The notes under the pieces were generated by a model that was not told the DNA's origin, searched no databases, and saw only the letters and a program-made list of their open reading frames with translations. Below, one piece after another: positions 9,102 through 21,382 of a DNA stretch of 64,000 nucleotides. The DNA lies in contig NZ_NWTM01000007.1 of NCBI RefSeq assembly GCF_004137795.1, positions 6,033 through 70,032 of the forward strand, written 5' to 3'. The DNA is from Pectobacterium zantedeschiae. Lineage in GTDB: Bacteria > Pseudomonadota > Gammaproteobacteria > Enterobacterales > Enterobacteriaceae. Within the stretch, counting starts at the first letter, position 1. Each line of letters opens with the position of its first letter. Position numbers and translations under genes: made by a program.

Positions 9102-9886
9102 AATAACACTCTCCTCAGGCCCGAGTGGTCCTGATCGTACAAATCACAACACTGATGACGAAAAATCCCGGTAACAACCCCCTACCCCGTAGATTCTCGG
9201 GATTGGTACATTTCCGGAGAGCAGAAAGGATGAAAGAGAAAACGCTCCATGAAGCAGGAGTATTTAGAAACATAGCAACGTCAGCATAAAGCCCTCGCAT
9301 ATGACTGTGCGCAAATAAAAACAGCAAATTCAAAAGAGTATCTTAATTTAATAGTAGTAATTGTTCGGGTTATAAGCTTTTCTAATGGAATAAAAGAATA
9401 TTCCTAAAGGTGTATAGCGATATATTTTGAACATCAATTTTTTGTAAGCAAATCAATTATACCAATAAGTATCATTGTTTTAATCAACAAAATCTATCAC
9501 AAAATGATTTTCGATCGTTAACAGTAAACATTATATTTTTTTACCATTAAAAATCAAATAATTAAAAGAAAAAAATAAAATCATTAACGCAAGCGTCTGA
9601 TTATATATGTCATAATTTGATGCAAAATCTCCTGTTCCCTTCGACTTTGTTTTTTAGAAATTAAACACTGACATAACAAATAAAACAAGAATTAAATAAC
9701 AAAAATAAAACAAAACTCAGCATTATAACTTGAAATATAGGAAAGAAAACAAAGCAACTGGGTAGGTGTTTTTTTATACGACAACAAAGTATTAGGGAAT
9801 ATAATGAATTGATATGGGGGGGGTAGTGAAGGACGTGCGGAGGAACTCTACTTAGTAGAGTGATAGCCTAAACAAAAAGTTATCAC
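9102..9886. other. AT-rich intergenic region between GGDEF and EAL genes
   Basis: These 785 bp contain no gene I can support. The region is very AT-rich (notably 9340-9760), with an eight-G run at 9816-9823 and a short palindrome CTCTAC-TTA-GTAGAG at 9846-9860 just beyond the end of the EAL gene. The palindrome lacks a T-run and may be a weak terminator. The GGDEF promoter presumably lies in the first few hundred bases. A short TTG-start frame at 9115-9333 has no ribosome site and was not called. Confidence 0.5.
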
Positions 9887-10678
9887 CTATAGCTCGAGCG
9901 TCAACGCCTCAAAATTTTCAAACGGTTGTGGACGAGAGAGATAGTATCCCTGAGCAGCATAAGCATGAGATGCCTGAACAATTGCCCATTCCTCCTGTGT
10001 TTCGATTCCCTCAATCACCACATAATTACAAAAACGCGACAGTAGTGCGATCAATGCAGGGAAAACCGTGCGCCCCTCACCACTTTGTTGCAGGAGAATA
10101 AAAAGTTCACGCGCTACTTTAATGCAGTCATACTGCGCCAGCATAAGTGATGAAAAATTAGCCATACCACAACCAAAATCATCCAACCATAGGGTTTGTG
10201 CTTCAGGGAGCTTGGTTAAGATTTCTTTTGGCAGCCCTCCCTGATTTTCGACCATTTCAAAACGAATCCAGGGCATTGCTGCGATCAGACGTTTGGCTTC
10301 AAGATTATTTTGCAGCGCCAATAACGTCATGCCATCAATGTTGACGGAGGCAAAAAGATCATCGCGAATAAATCGAGAATTCCACTGAGATAAAAGTTGC
10401 AGTTGTTCTACAATAATTAACAGGCGGGTTTCAACATCAATATTCGCGAAGTATTTTTCAGGAGAGATGAATTTTTGCGGCAGGGTGGGAGAAAAAACGG
10501 AAGTCAGTAACTCAATAGCCATTAATTTACCTGATGTTCGATAAATGGGCTGAAAAGTATACCGCCGTTGACATTGGAGCCAGTAATCAGCGTCTAATGT
10601 TTCCACACTTTCCTGTTGGAAAAACCCTACCCCAACCTGATTAAGATGACCTTCCTGCTGCACTATGAGTTCCGCCAT
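9887..10678 (-). CDS. EAL-domain protein (probable c-di-GMP phosphodiesterase)
   Basis: This is a 263-residue, single-domain EAL protein with no transmembrane segment. The signature is IELL instead of EAL, but the residues used for metal and nucleotide binding appear present. They are the Glu of ELL, Asn in SVNIDG, Glu in FEMVEN, the Asp pair in LDDFGCG, Lys in CIKVA, Glu in IEGIET and Gln in AQGYYLS. IKVA replaces the usual IKID and IEGIE the usual AEGVE, so it is a divergent member, and activity must be measured. It is the second c-di-GMP gene beside the adhesin cluster and probably opposes the cyclase at 7587-9101. The ATG at 10678 has only a weak ribosome site. Confidence 0.85.
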   Translation of the reverse strand: MAELIVQQEGHLNQVGVGFFQQESVETLDADYWLQCQRRYTFQPIYRTSGKLMAIELLTSVFSPTLPQKFISPEKYFANIDVETRLLIIVEQLQLLSQWNSRFIRDDLFASVNIDGMTLLALQNNLEAKRLIAAMPWIRFEMVENQGGLPKEILTKLPEAQTLWLDDFGCGMANFSSLMLAQYDCIKVARELFILLQQSGEGRTVFPALIALLSRFCNYVVIEGIETQEEWAIVQASHAYAAQGYYLSRPQPFENFEALTLEL

Positions 10679-11400
<722 letters not shown>

Positions 11401-11418
11401 GAATCCATTTACGAACGG

Positions 11419-11799
11419 TCAGCTTTCGATAATCACCGTCGCACAGGCATAGCGTCTTTCATCAGCCAGTGTCACATGTACATGTCTGACACCCATCTGT
11501 TCAGCCAGCTCAGCCGCTTTAGCAAAAAACCGCAGACAGGGTTTGCCCAGAGCGTCATTAAAGACCTCAAACTGATTGAACGCGAGCCCGTTGCGAATCC
11601 CTGTACCGAATGCTTTTGCTGCCGCTTCTTTCACGGCGAAACGCTTGGCGAGGAAACGGACAGGCTGCTGGTGCTGCTGATAATGCGCCCATTCCGCATC
11701 CGTCAGAATACGGCGAGCCAACCGCTCGCCTGAACGTTCAATCACCACTTCAATACGGGCGATTTCTACAATATCCGTTCCCAACCCAAGAATCGCCAT
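11419..11799 (-). CDS. acpS: Holo-[acyl-carrier-protein] synthase
   Basis: AcpS moves the 4'-phosphopantetheine group from coenzyme A to a serine of apo-ACP, which activates ACP for fatty acid synthesis. The 126-residue protein begins [17 protein letters not shown], with the metal-binding Asp in GTDIVE and the second signature [14 protein letters not shown] near residues 54-68. The length equals that of E. coli AcpS. Its ATG overlaps the pdxJ stop by one base (TGATG), so it is the last gene of the rnc-era-recO-pdxJ-acpS series. Confidence 0.96.
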   Translation of the reverse strand: MAILGLGTDIVEIARIEVVIERSGERLARRILTDAEWAHYQQHQQPVRFLAKRFAVKEAAAKAFGTGIRNGLAFNQFEVFNDALGKPCLRFFAKAAELAEQMGVRHVHVTLADERRYACATVIIES

Positions 11800-12530
11800 C
11801 AGCGGCGTGCTTCCCGCATCAGACTCTTCATTTCGGCAACCGCATCCTTCAGCCCACTCATCACAGCACGCCCGATAATCGCATGCCCGATATTTAATTC
11901 GTGCATTTCCGGCAACGCAGCGATCGGCAGAACGTTATGGTACGTCAAACCATGACCGGCATTAACCTTGAGCCCTTTCGCCGCTGCGTAAGTCGCAGCA
12001 TCACGGATACGTTCGAACTCATGCTGGCGAGTTTCATCATCTGCTGCATCGGCATATGCCCCAGTATGGATTTCGATATAGGGTGCCCCGCTGGCCACAG
12101 CAGCATCAATTTGCCGTTTGTCCGCATCAATAAAGAGAGAAACTAATATGTTAGCCTGGCTAAGTCTGGCTACCGCGTTATCGATTTTTTCTTGCTGACC
12201 TGCAACATCCAGCCCGCCTTCCGTTGTCACTTCCTGGCGTTTTTCTGGTACCAGACAGCAAAAATGCGGCTTCACCTCACAGGCGATGTTCAGCATTTCT
12301 TCCGTGACAGCCATTTCCAGATTCATACGAGTTTGAAGCGTTTCTCTCAGGATCCGCACATCACGATCCGTGATATGGCGACGATCTTCACGCAAGTGCA
12401 CCGTGATGCCATCCGCCCCCGCCTGTTCAGCGACAAAAGCCGCCTGAACGGGATCGGGATACGCCGTTCCACGTGCATTACGCAGTGTCGCAATGTGATC
12501 AATATTAACGCCCAGCAACAATTCAGCCAT
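11799..12530 (-). CDS. pdxJ: Pyridoxine 5'-phosphate synthase
   Basis: PdxJ condenses 1-deoxyxylulose 5-phosphate with 3-amino-2-oxopropyl phosphate to give pyridoxine 5'-phosphate, the last ring-forming step of vitamin B6 synthesis. The 243-residue TIM-barrel protein begins with [18 protein letters not shown] and keeps [16 protein letters not shown] and the phosphate-loop region [10 protein letters not shown]. The length matches E. coli PdxJ. It lies 80 bp after recO and overlaps acpS by one base. Confidence 0.97.
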   Translation of the reverse strand: MAELLLGVNIDHIATLRNARGTAYPDPVQAAFVAEQAGADGITVHLREDRRHITDRDVRILRETLQTRMNLEMAVTEEMLNIACEVKPHFCCLVPEKRQEVTTEGGLDVAGQQEKIDNAVARLSQANILVSLFIDADKRQIDAAVASGAPYIEIHTGAYADAADDETRQHEFERIRDAATYAAAKGLKVNAGHGLTYHNVLPIAALPEMHELNIGHAIIGRAVMSGLKDAVAEMKSLMREARR

Positions 12531-12610
12531 GATAAATCCTCGGTAAAGTCATGCACGGTACGTGGCAGTTTACACTGATGTCACAGCGTCAGGGTACTGA
12601 CGAAAAGGGA

Positions 12611-13348
12611 TTATTTATCAGAAGAGGTGGGTTTGGGTAAATTAGCAGCAGGAACGAACTGCCGAAACAGCTCACGACTTTTCAACGGTTTCCCCCCCAG
12701 ATAAGGCTTTAACGCGATGCGGGTGAAACGCTTTGCAGCCTTCAGAGTGCCAATGTCAGGAAATTCACGCGACGCCAGTGAATGTAACTCATGTCCGGTA
12801 AAACTTTTATTATCGACAACCAGGCTGGCAATAAACCCCCTTTCCTCTCGGTATTGATAGGTCATAGTATCTGCCACGGGTTCACCGCTGCCCGCACAAT
12901 GCAGGAAATCGACGCCATATCCCAAATAGCCCAGTAAGGCGAGTTCAAAGCGCCTTAATGCCGGTTCAGGAGAAGCATCTTGTGCAGCAAGGTTTTGTAA
13001 ACAGTGGAGATAATCAAAGAAAAGGGCAGAATAATTGGTTTCATGCTCCAGCACGCGAGACAGCAGTTCATTAACGTATAAACCGCTATACAGCATCGAG
13101 CCAGTCAGCGGCAGCGCCAGCGAGACGGGTTCTGCACTGCGTAATGTTTTCACTTCTCCCCGCCCGCTCCAGCGCACCAGCAGCGGAGTGAAAGGCTGTA
13201 AGCAACCTTTCAGGCTAGAGCGGCGAGCTCGTGCGCCTTTGGCAAGCACACGAACCCGACCATCGCTTTCACTAAACAGATCCAGCAATAAACTGGTTTC
13301 ACTGTAAGGTCGCCCATGTAAGACAAATGCGCGCTGCCAGCCTTCCAT
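12611..13348 (-). CDS. recO: DNA repair protein RecO
   Basis: RecO works with RecR to load RecA onto SSB-coated single-stranded DNA in the RecFOR pathway. The 245-residue protein begins [25 protein letters not shown], with the N-terminal OB fold at about residues 1-80, followed by the helical domain with the [14 protein letters not shown] region. The size is close to E. coli RecO (242). It is 11 bp downstream of era and belongs to the rnc-era-recO unit. Confidence 0.95.
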   Translation of the reverse strand: MEGWQRAFVLHGRPYSETSLLLDLFSESDGRVRVLAKGARARRSSLKGCLQPFTPLLVRWSGRGEVKTLRSAEPVSLALPLTGSMLYSGLYVNELLSRVLEHETNYSALFFDYLHCLQNLAAQDASPEPALRRFELALLGYLGYGVDFLHCAGSGEPVADTMTYQYREERGFIASLVVDNKSFTGHELHSLASREFPDIGTLKAAKRFTRIALKPYLGGKPLKSRELFRQFVPAANLPKPTSSDK

Positions 13349-13359
13349 CGGCGTGAACC

Positions 13360-15234
<1,875 letters not shown>

Positions 15235-16200
15235 TTAATGAATACCACCAATGCGACTCAAACGTACACCTGTAGGCCATTCACCTTCCTGCTTCTCAAA
15301 GCTCATCCAGATAGCTGTAGCTTTGCCGACCAGATTTCTCTCGGGTACAAAGCCCCAATAACGACTATCCAGGCTGTTGTCTCGGTTATCACCCATCATG
15401 AAGTAGTGCCCTGCTGGGACAACCCATGTCGCAAGCTGCTGCTGCGATTGCTGATAATAACCACCGAGCTGATCCTGCTGACCCGGCACCAACAGAATAT
15501 TGTGCGTTACATTGCCTAATGACTCTTTGCGCGCGCCCATACGGACACCCTCTACGCTGTTGTCATTGGCAGGCACCTGATAGAAACCGCCACGCGACTC
15601 CACCCCAGGTTGGTTGAAAGTCTGAACAAAGTCACTAGGTTGCACATTACTGTATGTGACCGCCAGTGCCGTATCACAAGCCTGCTGCCCCTGACACGAT
15701 GGACGGATCGTTACCTGCTTGGTCAACGGGTTATAGCTGACGCGATCGCCCGGCACACCAACCACGCGTTTGATAAAGTCCACCTTCGGATCGGACGGAT
15801 ATTTAAACACCACCACATCGCCACGCTTCGGGTGCCCCGTTTCGATCAGAGTTTGCTGCGTGAAGGGTTCTTTAATGCCATAGGCAAATTTTTCCACCAG
15901 AATAAAATCACCGATCAACAACGTCGGCATCATCGAACCAGATGGAATTTGAAACGGCTCATAAATAAAGGAGCGCACAACCAATACCAAAGCAACGACA
16001 GGGAATACGGATGCTATCGTCTCAATCCAGCCTGGTTGTTCAATGGCTTTCGATGAAACCGCGCCATCAGCCAGATCGGTGCCGCTCATAGCAGCAAATT
16101 TTTTCCGGCGAGCGGGCGCCCAAACGAAGCGCTCTAAACACCAGACTATCCCCGTGACCAGCGTCACCAATGCCAGAATTACGGCAAACATATTGGCCAT
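15235..16200 (-). CDS. lepB: Signal peptidase I
   Basis: LepB removes signal peptides from exported proteins at the outer face of the inner membrane. The 321-residue protein has two N-terminal transmembrane segments (about residues 4-20 and 60-78), the catalytic Ser in IPSGSMMPTL near residue 93 and the general-base Lys in DFIKRVVGVPGD near 148. The conserved MGDNRDNSLDSRYWG is near 275. It lies 16 bp after lepA, as in E. coli. Confidence 0.97.
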   Translation of the reverse strand: MANMFAVILALVTLVTGIVWCLERFVWAPARRKKFAAMSGTDLADGAVSSKAIEQPGWIETIASVFPVVALVLVVRSFIYEPFQIPSGSMMPTLLIGDFILVEKFAYGIKEPFTQQTLIETGHPKRGDVVVFKYPSDPKVDFIKRVVGVPGDRVSYNPLTKQVTIRPSCQGQQACDTALAVTYSNVQPSDFVQTFNQPGVESRGGFYQVPANDNSVEGVRMGARKESLGNVTHNILLVPGQQDQLGGYYQQSQQQLATWVVPAGHYFMMGDNRDNSLDSRYWGFVPERNLVGKATAIWMSFEKQEGEWPTGVRLSRIGGIH

Positions 16201-16216
16201 GCCAACTCCTCAGAAT

Positions 16217-18016
16217 TTATTTACTGTCTTTGCCGACGTGCAAAATTGCCAGAAACGCTTCTTGTGGCAGTTCGACATTACCGACCTGCTTCATGCGTTT
16301 CTTACCGTCTTTCTGTTTCTGCAACAGTTTCTTCTTACGGCTAACGTCGCCACCATAACACTTGGCCAGTACGTTTTTACGCAGTTGCTTAACCGTAGAG
16401 CGCGCAATAATGTGGTTACCAATCGCAGCCTGAATCGCAATATCAAACTGCTGACGCGGAATGAGTTCTTTCATCTTTTCGACGAACTCACGGCCACGAT
16501 ATTGTGAATTATCACGGTGAGTAATCAGGGCCAATGCATCGACACGCTCGTTGTTGATTAATACATCAACGCGCACCATGTCTGATGTCTGGAAACGTTT
16601 GAAGCCGTAATCCAGCGATGCATAACCACGAGAGGTTGATTTCAGGCGATCAAAGAAATCGAGCACCACTTCAGCCATCGGGATTTCATACGTCAACGCA
16701 ACCTGATTACCGTGATACACCATGTTTGTCTGCACGCCACGCTTCTCAATACAAAGCGTAATCACATTGCCTAAATATTCCTGAGGCATCAGCATATGAC
16801 ACTCAGCAATCGGCTCGCGCAGTTCCTGAATATTATTCAGCGGCGGCAGTTTAGACGGGCTATCGACATAAATGGTTTCTTTAGCCGTCGTTTCTACTTC
16901 ATACACTACCGTCGGTGCCGTGGTGATCAGTTCCAGATCGTACTCACGCTCCAGACGTTCCTGAATGATCTCCATGTGCAGCAGACCCAGAAAACCGCAG
17001 CGGAAGCCAAAGCCCAGTGCGGTAGAGCTTTCTGGTTCATAGAACAGAGAGGCATCATTGAGACTCAGCTTACCTAAGGCATCACGGAATGCTTCGTAGT
17101 CGTCAGAACTGATAGGGAACAGGCCCGCGTAGACCTGCGGTTTGACTTTCTTGAAGCCCGGCAACGCTTTTTCAGCAGGCTGACGCGACAGCGTCAGGGT
17201 ATCCCCAACGGGTGCCCCCAAAATATCTTTGATGGCGCACACCAGCCAGCCTACTTCGCCGCAGTTCAATACATCGCGGTCGATCTGCTTTGGTGTAAAA
17301 ATACCGAGACGGTCAGCGTTATACACCTGACCCGTACTCATCACCTTAATTTTGTCGCCTTTACGCATCGTGCCATTTTTGATACGCACAAGCGACACAA
17401 CGCCAAGGTAGTTATCAAACCAGGAGTCGATAATCAGCGCCTGCAACGGCGCATCAGGACTGCCTTCCGGCGGAGGAATATCCCGAACCAGACGATCCAG
17501 AACATCCGGCACGCCAATCCCTGTTTTTGCAGAGCAGCGAACCGCATCAGTGGCATCAATGCCGACGATATCTTCAATTTCCTGAGCAACACGATCTGGG
17601 TCAGCGGCAGGCAGGTCGATCTTGTTCAGAACAGGCACGACTTCCAGATTCATATCTAACGCGGTATAGCAGTTAGCCAGCGTTTGAGCTTCAACACCCT
17701 GTCCGGCATCAACAACAAGCAGCGCACCTTCGCAGGCAGCGAGCGAGCGAGAAACCTCATAAGAGAAGTCAACGTGCCCTGGCGTATCAATGAAGTTCAG
17801 CTGGTAAGTTTGGCCGTCCTGCGCTTTATAATCCAGCGTCACGCTTTGTGCTTTAATCGTTATTCCGCGTTCACGCTCCAGATCCATGGAATCCAGAACC
17901 TGCGCTGCCATTTCACGCTCGGTTAAACCGCCGCAAATTTGGATAATGCGGTCAGATAACGTCGATTTACCGTGGTCGATATGGGCAATAATGGAGAAAT
18001 TTCGTATATGCTTCAT
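16217..18016 (-). CDS. lepA: Elongation factor 4 (LepA)
   Basis: LepA/EF4 is a ribosome-binding GTPase related to EF-G. The ATG at 18016 gives 599 residues starting [19 protein letters not shown], exactly the E. coli length. The frame stays open upstream to 18115, but that extension has no family similarity. The G domain has AHIDHGKST (about 11-19), DTPGHVDF and NKIDLP. The EF-G-like domains and the LepA-specific C-terminus ([10 protein letters not shown]) follow. It precedes lepB by 16 bp. Confidence 0.96.
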   Translation of the reverse strand: MKHIRNFSIIAHIDHGKSTLSDRIIQICGGLTEREMAAQVLDSMDLERERGITIKAQSVTLDYKAQDGQTYQLNFIDTPGHVDFSYEVSRSLAACEGALLVVDAGQGVEAQTLANCYTALDMNLEVVPVLNKIDLPAADPDRVAQEIEDIVGIDATDAVRCSAKTGIGVPDVLDRLVRDIPPPEGSPDAPLQALIIDSWFDNYLGVVSLVRIKNGTMRKGDKIKVMSTGQVYNADRLGIFTPKQIDRDVLNCGEVGWLVCAIKDILGAPVGDTLTLSRQPAEKALPGFKKVKPQVYAGLFPISSDDYEAFRDALGKLSLNDASLFYEPESSTALGFGFRCGFLGLLHMEIIQERLEREYDLELITTAPTVVYEVETTAKETIYVDSPSKLPPLNNIQELREPIAECHMLMPQEYLGNVITLCIEKRGVQTNMVYHGNQVALTYEIPMAEVVLDFFDRLKSTSRGYASLDYGFKRFQTSDMVRVDVLINNERVDALALITHRDNSQYRGREFVEKMKELIPRQQFDIAIQAAIGNHIIARSTVKQLRKNVLAKCYGGDVSRKKKLLQKQKDGKKRMKQVGNVELPQEAFLAILHVGKDSK

Positions 18017-18312
18017 TATAAAAATTTTTCTACCTTGATATTCCTGAAATTCTTGCCGATGGGCATGCGCATAGGTGAAAACAGCAGCGATGTTATTCCA
18101 CCTGAATCGCAGCATTCTACATGCGAGAAGCGTGAAAACCTAGTCATGTCCGGTGCATTCCCCTTGATTATGACGGTTTTATTTGGAATAGCAGAACAAC
18201 GAGAGGAAAGCAGGAAGTAAAGTGTCATTACGTGGTAAACATCGTGTCGAAAGATAACAAAATAGTGAACACGTTCTCCGCACCGTGCGCCATTTACGCT
18301 CAGGCGCACCGA

Positions 18313-18765
18313 TCAATTTTGTAATAGCGTGCCAGGCAACGCGATTTGCAGGATAACAGGCTCATAACGCTTATTTTTACCTAACCGCTTTGCCCACTGC
18401 TTCACGCCGATAAACGCCAATCCACTACCCAACAATGCACCGATAACCGCAGCCAGATCGGTACCGAACAACGTTTGGCAAATCGCTGCCCCAAACAACA
18501 ATCCAACCAATGGGACAACGTAAACCAGAGCAGCGGAAAACAATAGCCGTCCTTCAGAAATCCCCAACTCTACTTTTTGGCCGATTTCCAAAGGTTTATC
18601 GTAAGAGACATACAGCGTATTTTCAGCGGAAAGTCCGAGCTGGCTTAATAAGCCCGTTCCACACGACGAGCGTGATTTACAGGTGCCGCAGCCTGCACTT
18701 GGTTCACACCGCAGCTCCGCGACGCCATCCTGCCATGACACAACCGTTGCCCACTCTTTAATCAT
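18313..18765 (-). CDS. rseC: SoxR-reducing / sigma-E regulatory protein RseC
   Basis: RseC is a small inner membrane protein of the sigma-E operon, linked in E. coli to reduction of SoxR as well. The 150-residue protein has an N-terminal cysteine-rich segment (CEPSAGCGTCKSRSSCGTG, residues 19-37) and two transmembrane helices (about 72-120). It overlaps rseB by 4 bp. A 296-bp gap then separates it from lepA, which probably has its own promoter there. Confidence 0.93.
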   Translation of the reverse strand: MIKEWATVVSWQDGVAELRCEPSAGCGTCKSRSSCGTGLLSQLGLSAENTLYVSYDKPLEIGQKVELGISEGRLLFSAALVYVVPLVGLLFGAAICQTLFGTDLAAVIGALLGSGLAFIGVKQWAKRLGKNKRYEPVILQIALPGTLLQN

Positions 18766-19724
18766 GGCAGCGCCTTCAAAACAATACTGTCAGCCACGCG
18801 CTTAGCCGTAGAAGGAGGAATATCACCGACAACGGTAATCTCACGATTGCCCCGTATGACAGTGTGAATGGAGCGTCGCCCTGTCAGCAGAGACTGTTCC
18901 TCACTCACGTCAGAAGACGGGCTGATATTAATCGAGAAACTGAACAAACCATCGCCGTACAAACGTGTTTCAATCGGAATCGATGAGCCGGGCAAGACTT
19001 TTTTGCTGTGCGAAAGCGCTTTCATCCCCGCAGGCAACCATTCTGGTTCCCAGGTAAAATCACTTTTCTCTGCGGCAGGCGTCGGTAAAACAGGAGGAAG
19101 TTTAATCCCTTCCAGCGGACGCATCACGCCAACCACATCATCGTCAACAATCAGCGATGTCGTTAAAAATTGCTCCAACCGCTTGTCGCCATTACGATCC
19201 TGTAAATCAATGCGCAGGGGAAGTTTCGATTCCGCATCAATCCACACCATATAGCTGTACCGCGTCCCATCGCGTGAAATGACCCGAATCCCTGATGCCA
19301 AACGATCGGCAATACGCACCCTTCCGTCAGCGGGAATAAAGTCATAATAAGGCGATAGTTTCTGAAAATCAGCGAAAACCAGAGAAGGGAAAGAGTCAAC
19401 GATATGATCGCTGGTGAGCGTAAACGGCTCAAAACCGGGATCGAAATAGCTCACTTCATTACCACGCAGCACAATCTCGCGTCGCGGCCCGTCCATAAAC
19501 AGCAACTGTGCCAAGGAACGATTGTTGACTACGGCATGGCGATACCGTACCGACTCGAATCCTTGCGGAGTGATGTTGATAAATGAAATTTCGTAATTCA
19601 GAGAACGAATGGCGCTATTCATCTGCTGCAACAACACGCCCGGCTCAACATTCTGAGCCAGGGCGAAGGTAGAATAAAACAGACAGCCAATCAGAAAACA
19701 GGCGGCGGACCAAACACGCTTCAT
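18762..19724 (-). CDS. rseB: Sigma-E regulatory protein RseB
   Basis: RseB is a periplasmic protein that binds the RseA periplasmic domain and shields it from DegS until lipopolysaccharide intermediates bind. The 320-residue protein has a signal peptide ending near residue 23 (YSTFALAQNV), a large MucB/RseB N-domain (about 25-215) and a smaller C-domain (about 225-318). The start overlaps the rseA stop by one base (TAATG), so the two are translationally coupled. Confidence 0.96.
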   Translation of the reverse strand: MKRVWSAACFLIGCLFYSTFALAQNVEPGVLLQQMNSAIRSLNYEISFINITPQGFESVRYRHAVVNNRSLAQLLFMDGPRREIVLRGNEVSYFDPGFEPFTLTSDHIVDSFPSLVFADFQKLSPYYDFIPADGRVRIADRLASGIRVISRDGTRYSYMVWIDAESKLPLRIDLQDRNGDKRLEQFLTTSLIVDDDVVGVMRPLEGIKLPPVLPTPAAEKSDFTWEPEWLPAGMKALSHSKKVLPGSSIPIETRLYGDGLFSFSINISPSSDVSEEQSLLTGRRSIHTVIRGNREITVVGDIPPSTAKRVADSIVLKALP

Positions 19725-20371
19725 TACCGGGACTGTGTTCCTAATGATTGAGTGCCAGGCACCTGAATTGCCGCTTGCTGATCGTCCTGCGGCAGAGCGT
19801 GTTCGGCATGCAGCCGACGCTGTAATTCGTAGTCCTGCAAAATAGCGTTAAGGCGATTACGCTGCATATCGGATTTCTGTTGGCCACTGTGAGGGGCAAC
19901 ATTTTCTGACGGTACACCCAAACTCACCGGTGAGGCAGTGCCCATAGCAGGTAAAGTACTGAACACGCCGGATTCGACAACATGTTCGGGTGCATTACCC
20001 TGCTGATAATTTTGTACCCCAACAATCACTGCTAAAGATACACAGGCAGCGACACCGACTTGCGTCAGCTGGCTACCCCACGGGCGGATTTTGTGCCAGA
20101 AAGGCATCTTCGTCCACTCGACAGGTTGTGGCTGAGATTCAGGCTGCGCTTGTGGAACCAGACGAACAGGTTCTTTTTCGATGGCAGCAGCAACACGAGA
20201 AGCGATATCCAGGTGAATCACGTTTTCGCTAACGTCACCACGCAACGTATCACGAATTAGATGATAACTTTGCCAACTTTGCTGCAACGCATCATCGCGT
20301 GACAATGCGCCTAACAGTTCGGAATCTACTGCTTCGCCATCCATTAAAGCGGAAAGTTTCTCTTTCTGCAT
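19724..20371 (-). CDS. rseA: Anti-sigma-E factor RseA
   Basis: RseA is the single-pass inner membrane anti-sigma factor that holds sigma-E until DegS and RseP cut it. The 215-residue protein starts MQKEKLSALMDGE, typical of the cytoplasmic sigma-binding domain. A transmembrane helix lies at about residues 97-117 (TQVGVAACVSLAVIVGV), followed by a Gln-rich periplasmic tail that should bind RseB. It follows rpoE by 59 bp. Confidence 0.95.
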   Translation of the reverse strand: MQKEKLSALMDGEAVDSELLGALSRDDALQQSWQSYHLIRDTLRGDVSENVIHLDIASRVAAAIEKEPVRLVPQAQPESQPQPVEWTKMPFWHKIRPWGSQLTQVGVAACVSLAVIVGVQNYQQGNAPEHVVESGVFSTLPAMGTASPVSLGVPSENVAPHSGQQKSDMQRNRLNAILQDYELQRRLHAEHALPQDDQQAAIQVPGTQSLGTQSR

Positions 20372-20430
20372 ACCGACACCCTTACCTTGTCAAATCCATC
20401 ATTAGTCATGCGGATAGCTGAAAACACTCG

Positions 20431-21006
20431 CTAGCGCTGAATAAGCGGTTGTACTTTATTATCAATAGCTTCCCGCGCTCGAAAAATACGAGAACGAACA
20501 GTGCCGACAGGACAATCCATAATCACGGCAATCTCTTCGTAGCTTAAACCGTCCAATTCACGCAACGTAATCGCTAAACGTAAATCTTCCGGTAAAGACT
20601 CGATAGTTCGGAAAACTATGCTTCGTAATTCTTCTGACAACATTAAATTCTCAGGGTTCGATATTTCTTTCAGTGCGCCCGCATTTTCGTAGTTTTCCGC
20701 GTCATTCGCATCAATGTCGCTGGAAGGCGGGCGGCGTCCCTGAGCTACCAGATAATTCTTGGCCGTATTCACTGCAATGCGATACAGCCACGTATAGAAC
20801 GCACTATCGCCGCGAAATGATTCCAACGCGCGATACGCTTTAATGAACGATTCCTGTACCACGTCCGGCACGTCCCCTTGTGGAACATACCGCGATACCA
20901 GGCTCGCTACCTTATGCTGATAACGAACGACCAACAAGTTAAACGATTTTTGATCGCCTTTTTGGACTCGCTCGACCAGAACCTGATCTGCCAGTTGCTC
21001 GCTCAT
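20431..21006 (-). CDS. rpoE: RNA polymerase sigma-E factor
   Basis: RpoE directs transcription of envelope-stress genes. The 191 residues equal E. coli RpoE in length. Region 2 includes VVQESFIKAYRALESFRGDS (about 48-67) and YTWLYRIAVNTAKNYL. Region 4 has the helix-turn-helix LDGLSYEEIAVIMDCPVGTVRSRIFRARE near 148-176. It is the first gene of rpoE-rseA-rseB-rseC, with a recognisable sigma-E promoter 85-112 bp upstream, so it is likely autoregulated. Confidence 0.98.
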   Translation of the reverse strand: MSEQLADQVLVERVQKGDQKSFNLLVVRYQHKVASLVSRYVPQGDVPDVVQESFIKAYRALESFRGDSAFYTWLYRIAVNTAKNYLVAQGRRPPSSDIDANDAENYENAGALKEISNPENLMLSEELRSIVFRTIESLPEDLRLAITLRELDGLSYEEIAVIMDCPVGTVRSRIFRAREAIDNKVQPLIQR

Positions 21007-21090
21007 CCGAGGTAATCTCTACTCAATCCGTTCTCCACACATAAAATAGTACTGCCAGTTATATACGTCATATTTAGAGCAAGCTCCTCA

Positions 21091-21118
21091 TTAGAACCAA
21101 GACGCTCAATAAAGTTCC
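21091..21118 (-). promoter_or_regulatory. Sigma-E promoter of rpoE operon
   Basis: On the minus strand GGAACTT (21118-21112) is followed after 15 bp by TTCTAA (21096-21091). This fits the sigma-E consensus GGAACTT-N15/16-TCTAA, as at the E. coli rpoE P2 promoter. It lies upstream of the rpoE start at 21006 and would give positive autoregulation. Confidence 0.8.
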
Positions 21119-21382
21119 GGGTCATCATTTTTCTTTTGCTTAGCGCCGTTACTCGTCTTTACGATGCGTACCATGACGCATTTCATCACACATGGTCTTC
21201 ATCTGAGGCTTCTACGCTCTTGCGAGGATGATACGATAAATCTGGGGTATTCGCACGATTCACCATACTGCGTCATTCGCTTATTCTTTATAGCGTAGAG
21301 AAGGGGCTAAAAACCAATACAGCAATCAACCGTTGGGTGCTACCATCGGAATTCCTCTTCTTTTTGCACCCACGACACGACC

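Noticed and set aside
9115-9333. 72-codon minus-strand frame upstream of the GGDEF gene
   Set aside because: It starts at TTG with no ribosome site, has no recognisable features and lies in the promoter region.
18017-18115. N-terminal extension of lepA
   Set aside because: The EF4 family begins at MKHIRNFS. The ATG at 18016 gives the family length of 599 residues.
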